This document shows, piece after piece, positions 54,458 through 62,026 of a DNA stretch of 64,000 bases. The notes below the pieces were generated by a model. It did not search any database. It was not told where the DNA came from and saw nothing but the letters and a program-made list of their open reading frames with translations. The translations under genes and the position numbers were made by a program. Origin of the DNA: Burkholderiales bacterium. Lineage in GTDB: Bacteria > Pseudomonadota > Gammaproteobacteria > Burkholderiales > SG8-41. Every line of letters begins with the position of its first letter. Position 1 is the stretch's first letter. The stretch spans positions 1 through 64,000 of the forward strand of contig JADZGE010000009.1 of assembly GCA_020854035.1 (NCBI GenBank), in the 5' to 3' direction.

Positions 54458-54484
54458 CTTATATTAGAGAAATCTTAATTTCAA
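54458..54484 (-). promoter_or_regulatory. AT-rich promoter/operator before dsrE-hdr
   Basis: On the minus strand TTGAAA (54484-54479) and TATAAG (54463-54458) are 15 bases apart. On the plus strand the same stretch holds ATTA-G-AGA-AA-TCTTAAT (54463-54479), an inverted repeat with one extra base. In such GC-rich DNA this AT island is a good candidate site for the ArsR-type persulfide sensor encoded in the cluster. The -35 overlaps the stop codon of the upstream gene. Confidence 0.55.
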
Positions 54485-55176
54485 GGTGCCATCCAGCCCA
54501 TCCGCGCGACGAGGCCCGTCATGATGGGCACGAGCGCGTCCTCGATGCTGCGCTGCACCGCGCGCAGCCGCGCGAGCCCCGCCTCGACGTTCTCCGGCGG
54601 ATCCCGCGCTTCCATCACGAGGTCCTCCACCATGGCCACCTTGATCCCCGGGTGGCCGGCAAAGCCGAGCGCGCGTTCGCCGGCCTGCCACAGCGCCGGA
54701 CGGCCCTTCGCGTCGCGGGCCAGGATCTCGGCTTGCGCGGGGGGCAGCGGCAGGTCACGCTGGTAGAGCGCCAGCGGGTAGCTTGCCGGGAGGTACCCTT
54801 CCAGCGCGCTCTCGTTCGTCCGGGTGGCGGTTTCGATCTCGAAGACGAGCGGGGCGCGCTGCGAGCGCCCGCCAGCGGCAAGCGCCAGGATCTGGGCACC
54901 GAGGCCGATGCCCACCACCGGCCGCCCCCGTTCGAGGCAGGTCCGCGTCAACTCCACCTCCGCCGCGAGGCTGGGCAGGTCGCGCGTGCCGGCGCTGCCC
55001 CAGCCGCCGCCGCCGAGCAGGATCAGGCCGTCCTCGAGCGCCGCGGGTGGCGGCAGCGGCGCTCTTCCGGCGAACGGGCGGTGGTAGCGGAAGCGCACGC
55101 CCCGGCCTTCGAGGTGGTCCTCGATCAACCCGAGATACTCCGCGGCCGTGTGCTGCACGACGTGGATGAGCTTCAC
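54481..55176 (-). CDS. Class I glutamine-amidotransferase-like protein without catalytic Cys
   Basis: A 231-residue protein of the GATase-1 fold (GMP-synthase-type domain). The nucleophile elbow that normally reads GICLGAQ is GIGLGAQ, so the Cys is Gly91. The later HPE motif is HPG (His175-Gly177), so the Glu of the triad is also lost. It thus cannot hydrolyse glutamine in the usual way. GTG 55176 overlaps the lplA stop. It sits between the lipoate assembly genes and the dsrE-hdr operon. It might bind an amide or a carrier protein; its function is unknown. Confidence 0.82.
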   Translation of the reverse strand: MKLIHVVQHTAAEYLGLIEDHLEGRGVRFRYHRPFAGRAPLPPPAALEDGLILLGGGGWGSAGTRDLPSLAAEVELTRTCLERGRPVVGIGLGAQILALAAGGRSQRAPLVFEIETATRTNESALEGYLPASYPLALYQRDLPLPPAQAEILARDAKGRPALWQAGERALGFAGHPGIKVAMVEDLVMEARDPPENVEAGLARLRAVQRSIEDALVPIMTGLVARMGWMAP

Positions 55177-56231
55177 CCGAGGCCTTCCTCCAGCGCGGCG
55201 CGGAAATCCGCCGGGGAAATCGACAGCAGCTCGACGTTCGCGCGTGAAAAAAAACGCTCGACCGCCTCGCCGGCATCGCTGGCATCGACCCCGCGCAGCG
55301 CCGCCTCGAGGTCGTAGATCGTTCGCGGCGGAGTCACGAAGAAATCACCGGTGAAGAGCACCTCCCGGATGCGCCGGGCGCCGGTGCCCTCGAGCCGGAG
55401 GTAGGTGGTGACGGTGCCACCCGGCCCGGCGCGGGTGCCGCGGCGAACGCCCGCGTCCGCCCCCGGGTCGTCGATCTCGGCGACAAACGCGTCGGTGCCG
55501 ATCTCCTCGTCGTGCAGCCGCCGCGCCAGCGCTTCTTCCGCCGCACCGATCACCCCGCGCCGCGGCTCGATACCCAGGCGCTCCGCGAAACCCGCGAGCA
55601 GGACCGCTGCCACTTCGTCGGCCGCCGGCGCAACGCCGAGAAGCTCCCGCAGCGTCACCACGCGCTCGGCCGCGGAATCGAGCGCGCGGCGCGCGAGCTT
55701 CGCTCGCGGGACGTTGAGCGCCGCCGCCATGTGTTCCGGGTCGGTGTCGATCAGCACCGTGCCCTGGTAGAAATGCGCGCGGCCGTCGAAGAATCCCCCC
55801 GTGCCGCAGAGCTTGCGGCCGCCGACCTCGATGTCGTTGCGGGGGCGAAACCGCGCATCGACCCCGAGGCGCGAGAGGCCCGCGGCGGCAGCCTCGCAGA
55901 TGCCGCGCGCGAGCTCGCCGAGTCCCGCGATGCCGAGGCTCGCGCGGTCGAAAACAAGCTCCCAGCCGAGCTGGCCCTCGTCGAAATAGATGGCGCCCCC
56001 GCCGGTCAGCCGGCGCGCGATGCCGATGCCGTGGCGCCGGCAATGGTCGAGCTTCACTTCGCTCGAGAGCGCCTGGTGCCGGCCGATGAGCGCCGTGGGC
56101 GGGAAGCGCAGGAAGCGTATCGTGTCCGGAATCCATCCTTCGCGGCGCGACTCGATCAGCGCCTGGTCGAACGCGATCTGGGCGCGGCCCGGGCGCAGCC
56201 CCGTGTCGATCACCCGGAAGACGCCGCTCAT
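55173..56231 (-). CDS. Lipoate/octanoate-protein ligase, sLpl(AB) type
   Basis: A 352-residue ligase of the BirA/LplA/LipB fold with an added C-terminal LplB-like domain (about 265-352). The ligase motif RRLTGGGAIYFDEGQLG is at about 73-89, the catalytic Lys in GGRKLCGTGG near 139, and the GTVLIDTD block follows. In sulfur oxidisers with LbpA a fused LplA-LplB enzyme attaches octanoate or lipoate to LbpA. It overlaps the GATase-like gene by four bases; a 162-base spacer to lipS1 upstream is without a gene and may hold a secondary promoter. Confidence 0.9.
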   Translation of the reverse strand: MSGVFRVIDTGLRPGRAQIAFDQALIESRREGWIPDTIRFLRFPPTALIGRHQALSSEVKLDHCRRHGIGIARRLTGGGAIYFDEGQLGWELVFDRASLGIAGLGELARGICEAAAAGLSRLGVDARFRPRNDIEVGGRKLCGTGGFFDGRAHFYQGTVLIDTDPEHMAAALNVPRAKLARRALDSAAERVVTLRELLGVAPAADEVAAVLLAGFAERLGIEPRRGVIGAAEEALARRLHDEEIGTDAFVAEIDDPGADAGVRRGTRAGPGGTVTTYLRLEGTGARRIREVLFTGDFFVTPPRTIYDLEAALRGVDASDAGEAVERFFSRANVELLSISPADFRAALEEGLG

Positions 56232-56393
56232 GCGATGGCGCTCATTTCGCCGCAGAAACGCCGGGGCGCCGGGCAGTCACCGAAACGGGATGCGGCGGCT
56301 CGCAAGAACGCAGTCCGCCGGAACTGGCGTTTCGCTCGCGCGGCATCGCATGCTCCCCCGTGTCTCTGCGTCCCGGCGGCGAGAACCGGAACC

Positions 56394-57596
56394 TCAGGAC
56401 TCGACGGGCCGCAGCTGCCGGCGGATGCGGCGAAGATCCCGCCCGTTCGGCTGGAAGGGATAACTCGCGATGTCGGAAGGGGGCGAATCGCCGTAGGGCC
56501 GGTCGCAGGCGGAAACGTCATCGGCGAACTTGCCGGGACAGCCCGAGGTGCGGAACGCGACCCCGGCCGAGATGACATCCTCCGTTTGCGCCCGGGACAG
56601 CCCGAAGTCCGTGACCCGTCCCTCGCCGTCGAAGCGCATCGACTCCACGCGCACCCCGCGGTAATCGATGAGGTAGCGCGCGAGCTGCACCCGCCGCCAG
56701 CTCTCGCGCGGCGTCGCGGGCAGATGGTCCATCAACGAGCCCTTCTCGGGGAAAAAGCAGAAGAGATGGCTGTGCCCGCCGAGATCGACGAGCCGCTGCA
56801 CCAGCGCGAGGACCTCGTGCTCGGTCTCGCCCATCCCGACGATCACATGCGCGCCGAACTTCCCCGGGCCGAAGATCTCGCGCGCGTCCATGAGGATCTC
56901 CCAGTACTTGCGCCACGCATGGGGCGACTTGACGCCCTTGCCGCGCGTGCGCTCGAAGATCTCCGGGGTCGCGGCATCGAGCGCGACGGTGAAGATGTCG
57001 GCGCCGAGGTCCTTCAACGCGGAAACGTCCGCGCGCTCCATCGTGGTGGGATTCGAGAGGATCGACACCGGGATCACCGCGGGGTCGATGCGACGCGTCC
57101 AGGCCCTGAGCACCGTGCGCGTGTCCGCGTCCGAGCGCGGGTGCGTGATCATCGAGATGCACATGCGGTGAAAGGGGCTCGCCGCCGCATCGCGCGCGAC
57201 GATGTCGATCGTCATGTCGAGCGGCACGGCCGGCCAGTCGACGCGGATGAAGTTGCGATCCGCGTAGTCGCGCTCGGCCTCGCGGTGGCGCGCGAGCCCG
57301 CAGTAGGCGCAGTTCGCCCTGCACCCCTCGGGATAGGTGAGGAGCAGATTGAGGCAGCGCGTGCACCCGCACCGGGACATCTTCCCGCCCATGATGCCGA
57401 GCGTGAGCGCCGCCGCGGTCGACATCTGCACGTACCCGGGCGAGCGCATGCTCGGGGTGAGTATGTTGTAGTTCGGCCGGTAGACGCCCCGCGGCGCGAC
57501 CGCGTTCGCGTTCACGCGCGCGCCGTTCCTCAGCTTGACCGGGGTGACGCCCGGCGCGCGTGGCGCCATGGCCGCCGTGTGTTCGTAGCAGCTCAT
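56394..57596 (-). CDS. lipS1: Radical SAM lipoyl synthase component LipS1
   Basis: A 400-residue radical SAM protein. The cluster motif CRANCAYC (CX3CX2C) is near residue 90, preceded by another Cys group (CGCTRC) that may bind an auxiliary cluster. The TIM-barrel blocks ISMITHPRSDADT, VSILSNPTTM and VALDAATPEIFERTRGKG follow. In LbpA-type sulfur oxidisers LipS1 and LipS2 together insert the two sulfurs into octanoyl-LbpA in place of LipA. ATG 57596 overlaps the lipT stop by four bases. Confidence 0.9.
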   Translation of the reverse strand: MSCYEHTAAMAPRAPGVTPVKLRNGARVNANAVAPRGVYRPNYNILTPSMRSPGYVQMSTAAALTLGIMGGKMSRCGCTRCLNLLLTYPEGCRANCAYCGLARHREAERDYADRNFIRVDWPAVPLDMTIDIVARDAAASPFHRMCISMITHPRSDADTRTVLRAWTRRIDPAVIPVSILSNPTTMERADVSALKDLGADIFTVALDAATPEIFERTRGKGVKSPHAWRKYWEILMDAREIFGPGKFGAHVIVGMGETEHEVLALVQRLVDLGGHSHLFCFFPEKGSLMDHLPATPRESWRRVQLARYLIDYRGVRVESMRFDGEGRVTDFGLSRAQTEDVISAGVAFRTSGCPGKFADDVSACDRPYGDSPPSDIASYPFQPNGRDLRRIRRQLRPVES

Positions 57597-58648
57597 TGCC
57601 AGTACTCCCGATAGGCGATCCAGCCGCGGCGCAACGCCGTCTCGCCGGCCGGCGCCGCGGCTTCGAGTTCCTTCCTGCGCCCGAGCGCGTGCTCGAGCGC
57701 GGGACGGAAGATTTCCTCCAGCTCTTCCTCGTAGGCGGCCGCGGCGGCCCGATCTCCCGCGGCGCAGCGCGCCGCCGCCTCGCCGGCGAGCCCCCCGGAC
57801 TGCACCGCCGCCGCGATGCCGGCGCCCGTTACCGGGTTGGCGAGACCGGCGGCATCTCCGGCGAGAAGGACGAGGGTTCGCCCCAGTTCGCCGCGTGGGC
57901 GTACCATGCCGTCGGCGGGAATCGCGCCGCCCGTGGCCGCGACGATCCCGCGCCCGACACGGCCCTCCGCGACGAGGCGCGCGTGCAGCGCCGCGACGAT
58001 GCGCTTCAACTCGCGCCTTGCGCGCGCGTGCACGCCGGCGCCGAGGTTGGCGAATTCGCCCCTGGGGAAGAGCCACCCGTAGCCGCCCGGAATGCGGGCC
58101 GAGAGGAAGATGTCGGTTGCCGCATGCGGTGCGGCGAGGGCGACGGTGATCTGCCGGGTCTCGACGAGCGCGCCGTTCACCGAGCCGATCGCCCTGCCGG
58201 CCGTGGACCGGGGGCCGTCGGCGCCGATCACGACGCGCGCGCGGACCTCGCTGCCGTCGCTCAGCGCGACGAGCCCGGAGCGCGACAGCGAACGCGCGGC
58301 GCGACCGAAACGGCAATCCGCCCCCGCCTGCCGTGCCCGCGCCACGAGGGCCGCATCGAACACCGGCCGGTCAAGCATGTAGCCGGAGAATCGCGGATCG
58401 AGGTCGGGCGCGCCCTGCTCCACGAACGTCGCCATCGCGCCGATTTTCTGCCGCACCGCGCCGGGCAGGGTGCCAAGCGGCACGCCGATCATGGCGGGGA
58501 CGAACTCGGCGCACTGGAGCGGCACGCCTGCCTCGCGCCGGCGATCGAGGGCGAGGACCCGGCATCCGCGCCGCGCCGCGGCCGCCGCCGCACTCGCTCC
58601 CGCGGGGCCGAGTCCCAGCACCAGCACGTCGGCCGTTGCCGTCATCAT
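57593..58648 (-). CDS. lipT: FAD-dependent reductase LipT (geranylgeranyl-reductase-like)
   Basis: A 351-residue flavoprotein of the GGR/phenol hydroxylase-like class. FAD motif LVLGLGPAGASAAAAAARRG is at about 9-28, the middle strand VVIGADGPRSTAGRAIG near 145, and the C-terminal block LLAGDAAGLANPVTGAGIAAA near 280. In the LbpA lipoate pathway this enzyme, called LipT, is thought to reduce the lipoyl disulfide. It overlaps both lipS1 and lipS2 by four bases, so the three genes are translationally coupled. Cytoplasmic or membrane-associated. Confidence 0.9.
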   Translation of the reverse strand: MMTATADVLVLGLGPAGASAAAAAARRGCRVLALDRRREAGVPLQCAEFVPAMIGVPLGTLPGAVRQKIGAMATFVEQGAPDLDPRFSGYMLDRPVFDAALVARARQAGADCRFGRAARSLSRSGLVALSDGSEVRARVVIGADGPRSTAGRAIGSVNGALVETRQITVALAAPHAATDIFLSARIPGGYGWLFPRGEFANLGAGVHARARRELKRIVAALHARLVAEGRVGRGIVAATGGAIPADGMVRPRGELGRTLVLLAGDAAGLANPVTGAGIAAAVQSGGLAGEAAARCAAGDRAAAAAYEEELEEIFRPALEHALGRRKELEAAAPAGETALRRGWIAYREYWQ

Positions 58649-59706
58649 GGGCCCGTGACGAAGCGCGGCACGGGGCCGGAGGGTGAGCCGCGGTGCAGGG
58701 TGATCGTGCGGCCGGTGCGCACCGAGCAGCAGGCGTGCTCCTGCTCGGCCGGCCTGCCGATCGCGCGCGCCACGGCGAGCGTCCCCTCGGCGGGAAACGC
58801 GATGCCGTCGAGCCCCGCCATCACGGCGTAGGCGTCGGTGACGCGCCGGTGCATGCCCGGCGGGCGCGCGCAGCCGAGGAGCACCTGCCGCTGCGGAATC
58901 CGGCGTCGCGCCTCGAGGAATATCCGGCCCACCTCGGAAGTGTCCGGCGTCGCGAACGTTCCCGCCCGCGCGTAAAACGGCATCACCACGACCAGCACGA
59001 GAGAGTGCACCGCGTGGCGGCTCACGATGTCGAGCGCTGCGCGCTCCCCGAGGATGCGCCCGTAGTGAAGCCCGATCACGATGTGCGGCACCACCTCCAT
59101 CCCCGTCGCGCACAGCGCCGCGAGGCTCGCCTCGAAATCGGCCACCGGGCGCTCCAGGTGATAGACCTCCCGTATTGTCTCCTCCGCACCGATGACATCC
59201 ATCATGACCGTGTCGATTCCCGCGGCCTCCAGCGCGCGCGCGCGCGCCGCGTCGAGCAGCGCGGAATGGACGGCGATCTTCAGGCGGGGGAACTCGCGTT
59301 TCAGCCGCTCGACGACCGGGAGGTAGCGCTCGTAGCGGATTTCGTTGCGGCGCGTCGAACCTCCGGAGAGCAGAAAGCCGCCGAGCTCCCGCGTTTCGAT
59401 CAACTCGCGCACCTTGTGCTCGAGCCGCGCCGGAGTCACCGCCGGTATCATGGGCTCGAGTATCTTCGCCCGGCAGTGATCGCACATGAGCGCGCAGCCA
59501 CCCGCCGTGATGGAGAAGGCGGGAAAGCTCTGCTTGCCGCAGCCCGCCATCTCGCAGCTCGAGTAGGACTTGAAGGTCGGCGTCGAAAAGCGGATCGCGC
59601 GCCCGGCGCCACGCGCCGCCGAGCGCTCGAACTCGGCGACGAGCGCGGCGTCGAGCGCCGCCTCTTCCAGATCTTCGACAGCGGCCAGGCGCTCAAGCCA
59701 GCTCAT
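58645..59706 (-). CDS. lipS2: Radical SAM lipoyl synthase component LipS2
   Basis: A 353-residue radical SAM protein. The 4Fe-4S motif is CALMCDHC (CX3CX2C) near residue 72; upstream cysteines in SSCEMAGCGKQ may hold an auxiliary cluster. The GFLLSGGSTRRNEI and PHIVIGLHYGRI blocks are barrel parts. It acts with LipS1 on the octanoyl group of LbpA. ATG 59706 lies inside the 3' end of the histone-deacetylase-like gene (overlap of 14 bases), so the two are co-transcribed. Confidence 0.9.
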   Translation of the reverse strand: MSWLERLAAVEDLEEAALDAALVAEFERSAARGAGRAIRFSTPTFKSYSSCEMAGCGKQSFPAFSITAGGCALMCDHCRAKILEPMIPAVTPARLEHKVRELIETRELGGFLLSGGSTRRNEIRYERYLPVVERLKREFPRLKIAVHSALLDAARARALEAAGIDTVMMDVIGAEETIREVYHLERPVADFEASLAALCATGMEVVPHIVIGLHYGRILGERAALDIVSRHAVHSLVLVVVMPFYARAGTFATPDTSEVGRIFLEARRRIPQRQVLLGCARPPGMHRRVTDAYAVMAGLDGIAFPAEGTLAVARAIGRPAEQEHACCSVRTGRTITLHRGSPSGPVPRFVTGP

Positions 59707-60808
59707 GGGTCCGCTCCAGCAGCGCAATCACCTCGGGACGTACCGCGCCCTCGTTCCGCGCATCCGCCAGCGTCGCGAGCCACGTGTCCCGGATCGCCTC
59801 GTCGTCGACGAGGTCGCACCGCAGCGACCGCAGGATGGCGCGCGCCGGCGCCGGCAATCGGTCCGGAATCGGCTGCCTGGAGAGCCGCCCCCAGAGAGCG
59901 GTCCAGTAACGCGCGACGGTCCACGGATTGTAGCCGCCACCGCCCAGCACCACCACGGCGGGCGCGAGCGCGGCGAGCCGCTCGACGACCGAGCAAAGTG
60001 CGGTATTCGAGAGGGCCATGGACGAGAGCGGGTCGCCGGCGAGTGCGTCGGCCCCGCAGGTGATCACAATCGCCCCGGGCGCGAGACGGCGCGCGAGCGG
60101 CAGCACGAGCTCCCGGGCAAGCGTATCGAGCTCGGCGTCGTTGAATCCCGGCGGCACCGGCAGGTTGCACGCGCGCCCGCCGCCGGTGTCCGCGGCATCG
60201 CCCGTCCGCGGCCAGCGTCCCCGCTCGTGTATTGACACCGTGTAAACCCGTTCGTCGCGCTCGAAGGCGTCCTGCACGCCGTCGCCGTGGTGCGCGTCGA
60301 GATCGACGTAGAGAACCGGGTCGACCCCGCTCTTCAGGAGTCGCAGGATCGCGAACACCGGATCGTTGAAATAGCAGAAGCCGCTTGCGCGGTCGCGCCG
60401 GCCGTGGTGGGTGCCGCCCGCGGGGTGAAACGCGATCCGCCCCTCCAGCGCGAGCCCCGCCGCGAGGAGCGAGCCGCCGACGCTGGTCGCCGCGCGCTCG
60501 AACAGTCCCGGGAAGAGCGGATTTTCCATCGTGCCGAGGTTATGGCGGCGGCGGACCGCCTCGCTCACCGTGCCGGTCTCCGACGCGCGCCGCAGCGCGT
60601 TCACGTAGTCCTCGTCGTGAAACCAGGCGAGCTCGTCCGCCGTGGCGCGCGGGCTCGTGCGACAGGCGCCGTCCGCGAACCAGCCGAGCACGCGGCAAAG
60701 ATCCATCACCGGCCCCACCCGGGCGATGCCGAGCGGATGATGCGGCCCGTAACCCGCCTGCCGGTGGATGTCGTGGCCGACGAACAGCGCCGGCGGTTTG
60801 CGGTTCAC
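59693..60808 (-). CDS. Histone-deacetylase/AcuC-family zinc amidohydrolase
   Basis: A 371-residue enzyme of the arginase/deacetylase fold. The active site is complete: tandem His in GGTHHGRRD (near 132), zinc ligands Asp and His in YVDLDAHHGDG (near 170), third zinc Asp in GADALAGDPLSS (near 255), and the GGGGYNPW block (near 295). Bacterial members remove acetyl or other acyl groups from lysines or polyamines. It starts at GTG 60808, 15 bases after tusA, and overlaps lipS2 by 14 bases. This position in the lipoate assembly operon suggests an acyl-lysine substrate such as lipoyl- or octanoyl-LbpA; that is inference. Confidence 0.9.
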   Translation of the reverse strand: MNRKPPALFVGHDIHRQAGYGPHHPLGIARVGPVMDLCRVLGWFADGACRTSPRATADELAWFHDEDYVNALRRASETGTVSEAVRRRHNLGTMENPLFPGLFERAATSVGGSLLAAGLALEGRIAFHPAGGTHHGRRDRASGFCYFNDPVFAILRLLKSGVDPVLYVDLDAHHGDGVQDAFERDERVYTVSIHERGRWPRTGDAADTGGGRACNLPVPPGFNDAELDTLARELVLPLARRLAPGAIVITCGADALAGDPLSSMALSNTALCSVVERLAALAPAVVVLGGGGYNPWTVARYWTALWGRLSRQPIPDRLPAPARAILRSLRCDLVDDEAIRDTWLATLADARNEGAVRPEVIALLERTHELA

Positions 60809-60823
60809 GGACCGGTCGCCGCG

Positions 60824-61051
60824 CTACTTGCGCTTCATGAAAAAGACGAACTCCCTGTCCGCCTCGGCGTGGGAGAGGAGCTCGTTGCCGGTCTGCCTGG
60901 AGAATGCCTGGAAGTCCTTGACCGAACCCGGGTCGGTCGCGACGATCTTCAGCACCTCGCCCGCCTTCATCCCGGTCAGCGCTTTCTTTGCGCGCAGTAT
61001 GGGCAGCGGGCAGTTAAGCCCCCTTGCGTCGAGTTCCTTGTTGAAGTCCAT
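60824..61051 (-). CDS. tusA: TusA-family sulfur carrier
   Basis: A 75-residue protein of the SirA/TusA/YedF fold. The active Cys14 is in the family motif LNCPLPILRAKKAL. TusA-like proteins take persulfide sulfur from rhodaneses and hand it on; beside sHdr genes they feed the oxidation pathway. ATG 61051 is the first gene of the tusA-hdac-lipS2-lipT-lipS1 unit, and a 15-base palindrome with a GATAAT -10-like box lies 18 bases upstream. Confidence 0.93.
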   Translation of the reverse strand: MDFNKELDARGLNCPLPILRAKKALTGMKAGEVLKIVATDPGSVKDFQAFSRQTGNELLSHAEADREFVFFMKRK

Positions 61052-61068
61052 GGTCGCACCCTGTCAAA

Positions 61069-61083
61069 GCGTCATTATCACGC
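61069..61083 (-). promoter_or_regulatory. Palindromic operator-like site before tusA
   Basis: On the minus strand GCGTGATAATGACGC is an inverted repeat (GCGT-S-AT either side of A) with one mismatched pair. It contains a -10-like GATAAT, so a bound protein would block transcription of tusA. Confidence 0.5.
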
Positions 61084-61090
61084 AAACCGA

Positions 61091-61972
61091 TCAGCCCGCG
61101 AGCCGGACGCTCCAGCCGAGCCCGCGCAGGAAATCGAGCGTAGGCGCGGCCGCCTGCGCCACGCAGCGCCGGCGCACCGGGTTCGCCCGGGCGAGCGCGC
61201 GCCAGTCCACCTCCCCCGGCAGACCTGCCGCGAGGTACACCGCGCGCTGCGGATAGTAGAGACGGTCCGCGAAGCCGGAGAACGCGAGCCCGATGAGAGG
61301 CGAGAGCGCGGCGCGGCGCCATCCCGGCATGCGCCGCACCGCTTCCGCGCACGCCGCGCGAGTATGCGCGATGTGGCGGGCTTCCTCGCGCGCGTGCAGC
61401 CGCGCCATGTGGTACACGACGGCGCTCACGGTCGCCTGTTCCACGCTACGCGGGATCATGCGGGTCAGGCTGTCGCCGAGCTCTTCGCCGATGACCGTCA
61501 GGGTCCAGAAGACCGCGCCGCGAAAGGGCAGCAGCCGGCCCACCGTCGTCGCGAGCGCGGAGCGCGGTTGCGCCGGCGCCGGTATGCGTACGCCGCTCCT
61601 CCCGAGCAGCTCGAGGAACATCAGGCTGTGACCAGCCTCTTCCCGGACCTCGTGGAGATAGCGCGCCCGCAGCAGAGGGTCCGGCTCCGCGCCGCTCGCG
61701 CGGGCGAAGCGCTCCATGAACAGGCTCTCGAGCCACAGGCCCGTTTCGAGCACCAGAGCGAACTCGTGGTGCGACAGGCGCCGGCGGGCGCGCTCCGGCA
61801 GCCGCTCGAACGCCGCGACGCCCGCGAGCGAGAGCGCCTCGGGCGGGAGCCACCATGCGTCGGTCGCGACGTGCTCCCATTGCAGCGCGGCGAGCGGGTC
61901 CACGTAGGGCGTGCTCGACGCGTTCAGCCGCTCGAGGAGATTACCGGAGACGGCCATCGTCTGACGGGACAC
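61091..61972 (-). CDS. Diiron (AurF-like) oxygenase family protein
   Basis: A 293-residue helical protein with the ligand pattern of ferritin-like diiron N-oxygenases (AurF/CmlI, PF11583): Glu in LETGLWLE (near 75), ExxxxxH in HEVREEAGH (near 107), Glu in VIGEELGD (near 160), and ExxxH in HAREEARH (near 195). The start is GTG 61972 or ATG 61957. It is divergent from a luciferase-like monooxygenase gene 54 bases away, and on the same strand as tusA, from which 39 bases separate it. A substrate cannot be assigned. Confidence 0.78.
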   Translation of the reverse strand: MSRQTMAVSGNLLERLNASSTPYVDPLAALQWEHVATDAWWLPPEALSLAGVAAFERLPERARRRLSHHEFALVLETGLWLESLFMERFARASGAEPDPLLRARYLHEVREEAGHSLMFLELLGRSGVRIPAPAQPRSALATTVGRLLPFRGAVFWTLTVIGEELGDSLTRMIPRSVEQATVSAVVYHMARLHAREEARHIAHTRAACAEAVRRMPGWRRAALSPLIGLAFSGFADRLYYPQRAVYLAAGLPGEVDWRALARANPVRRRCVAQAAAPTLDFLRGLGWSVRLAG

Positions 61973-62026
61973 GGGTCACGATGGCAATATTACTCCCGCG
62001 CGCCACCGGCCAACGAGAGGAGCGCC

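Noticed and set aside
56394..58316. Longer LipS1 open frame of 640 codons
   Set aside because: The first 240 codons are a shadow of lipT; the conserved protein begins at ATG 57596.
60287..62026. Long open frame on the plus strand before the LLM gene
   Set aside because: It is antisense to the histone-deacetylase-like, tusA and diiron genes; only the part after GTG 62027 resembles a protein family.
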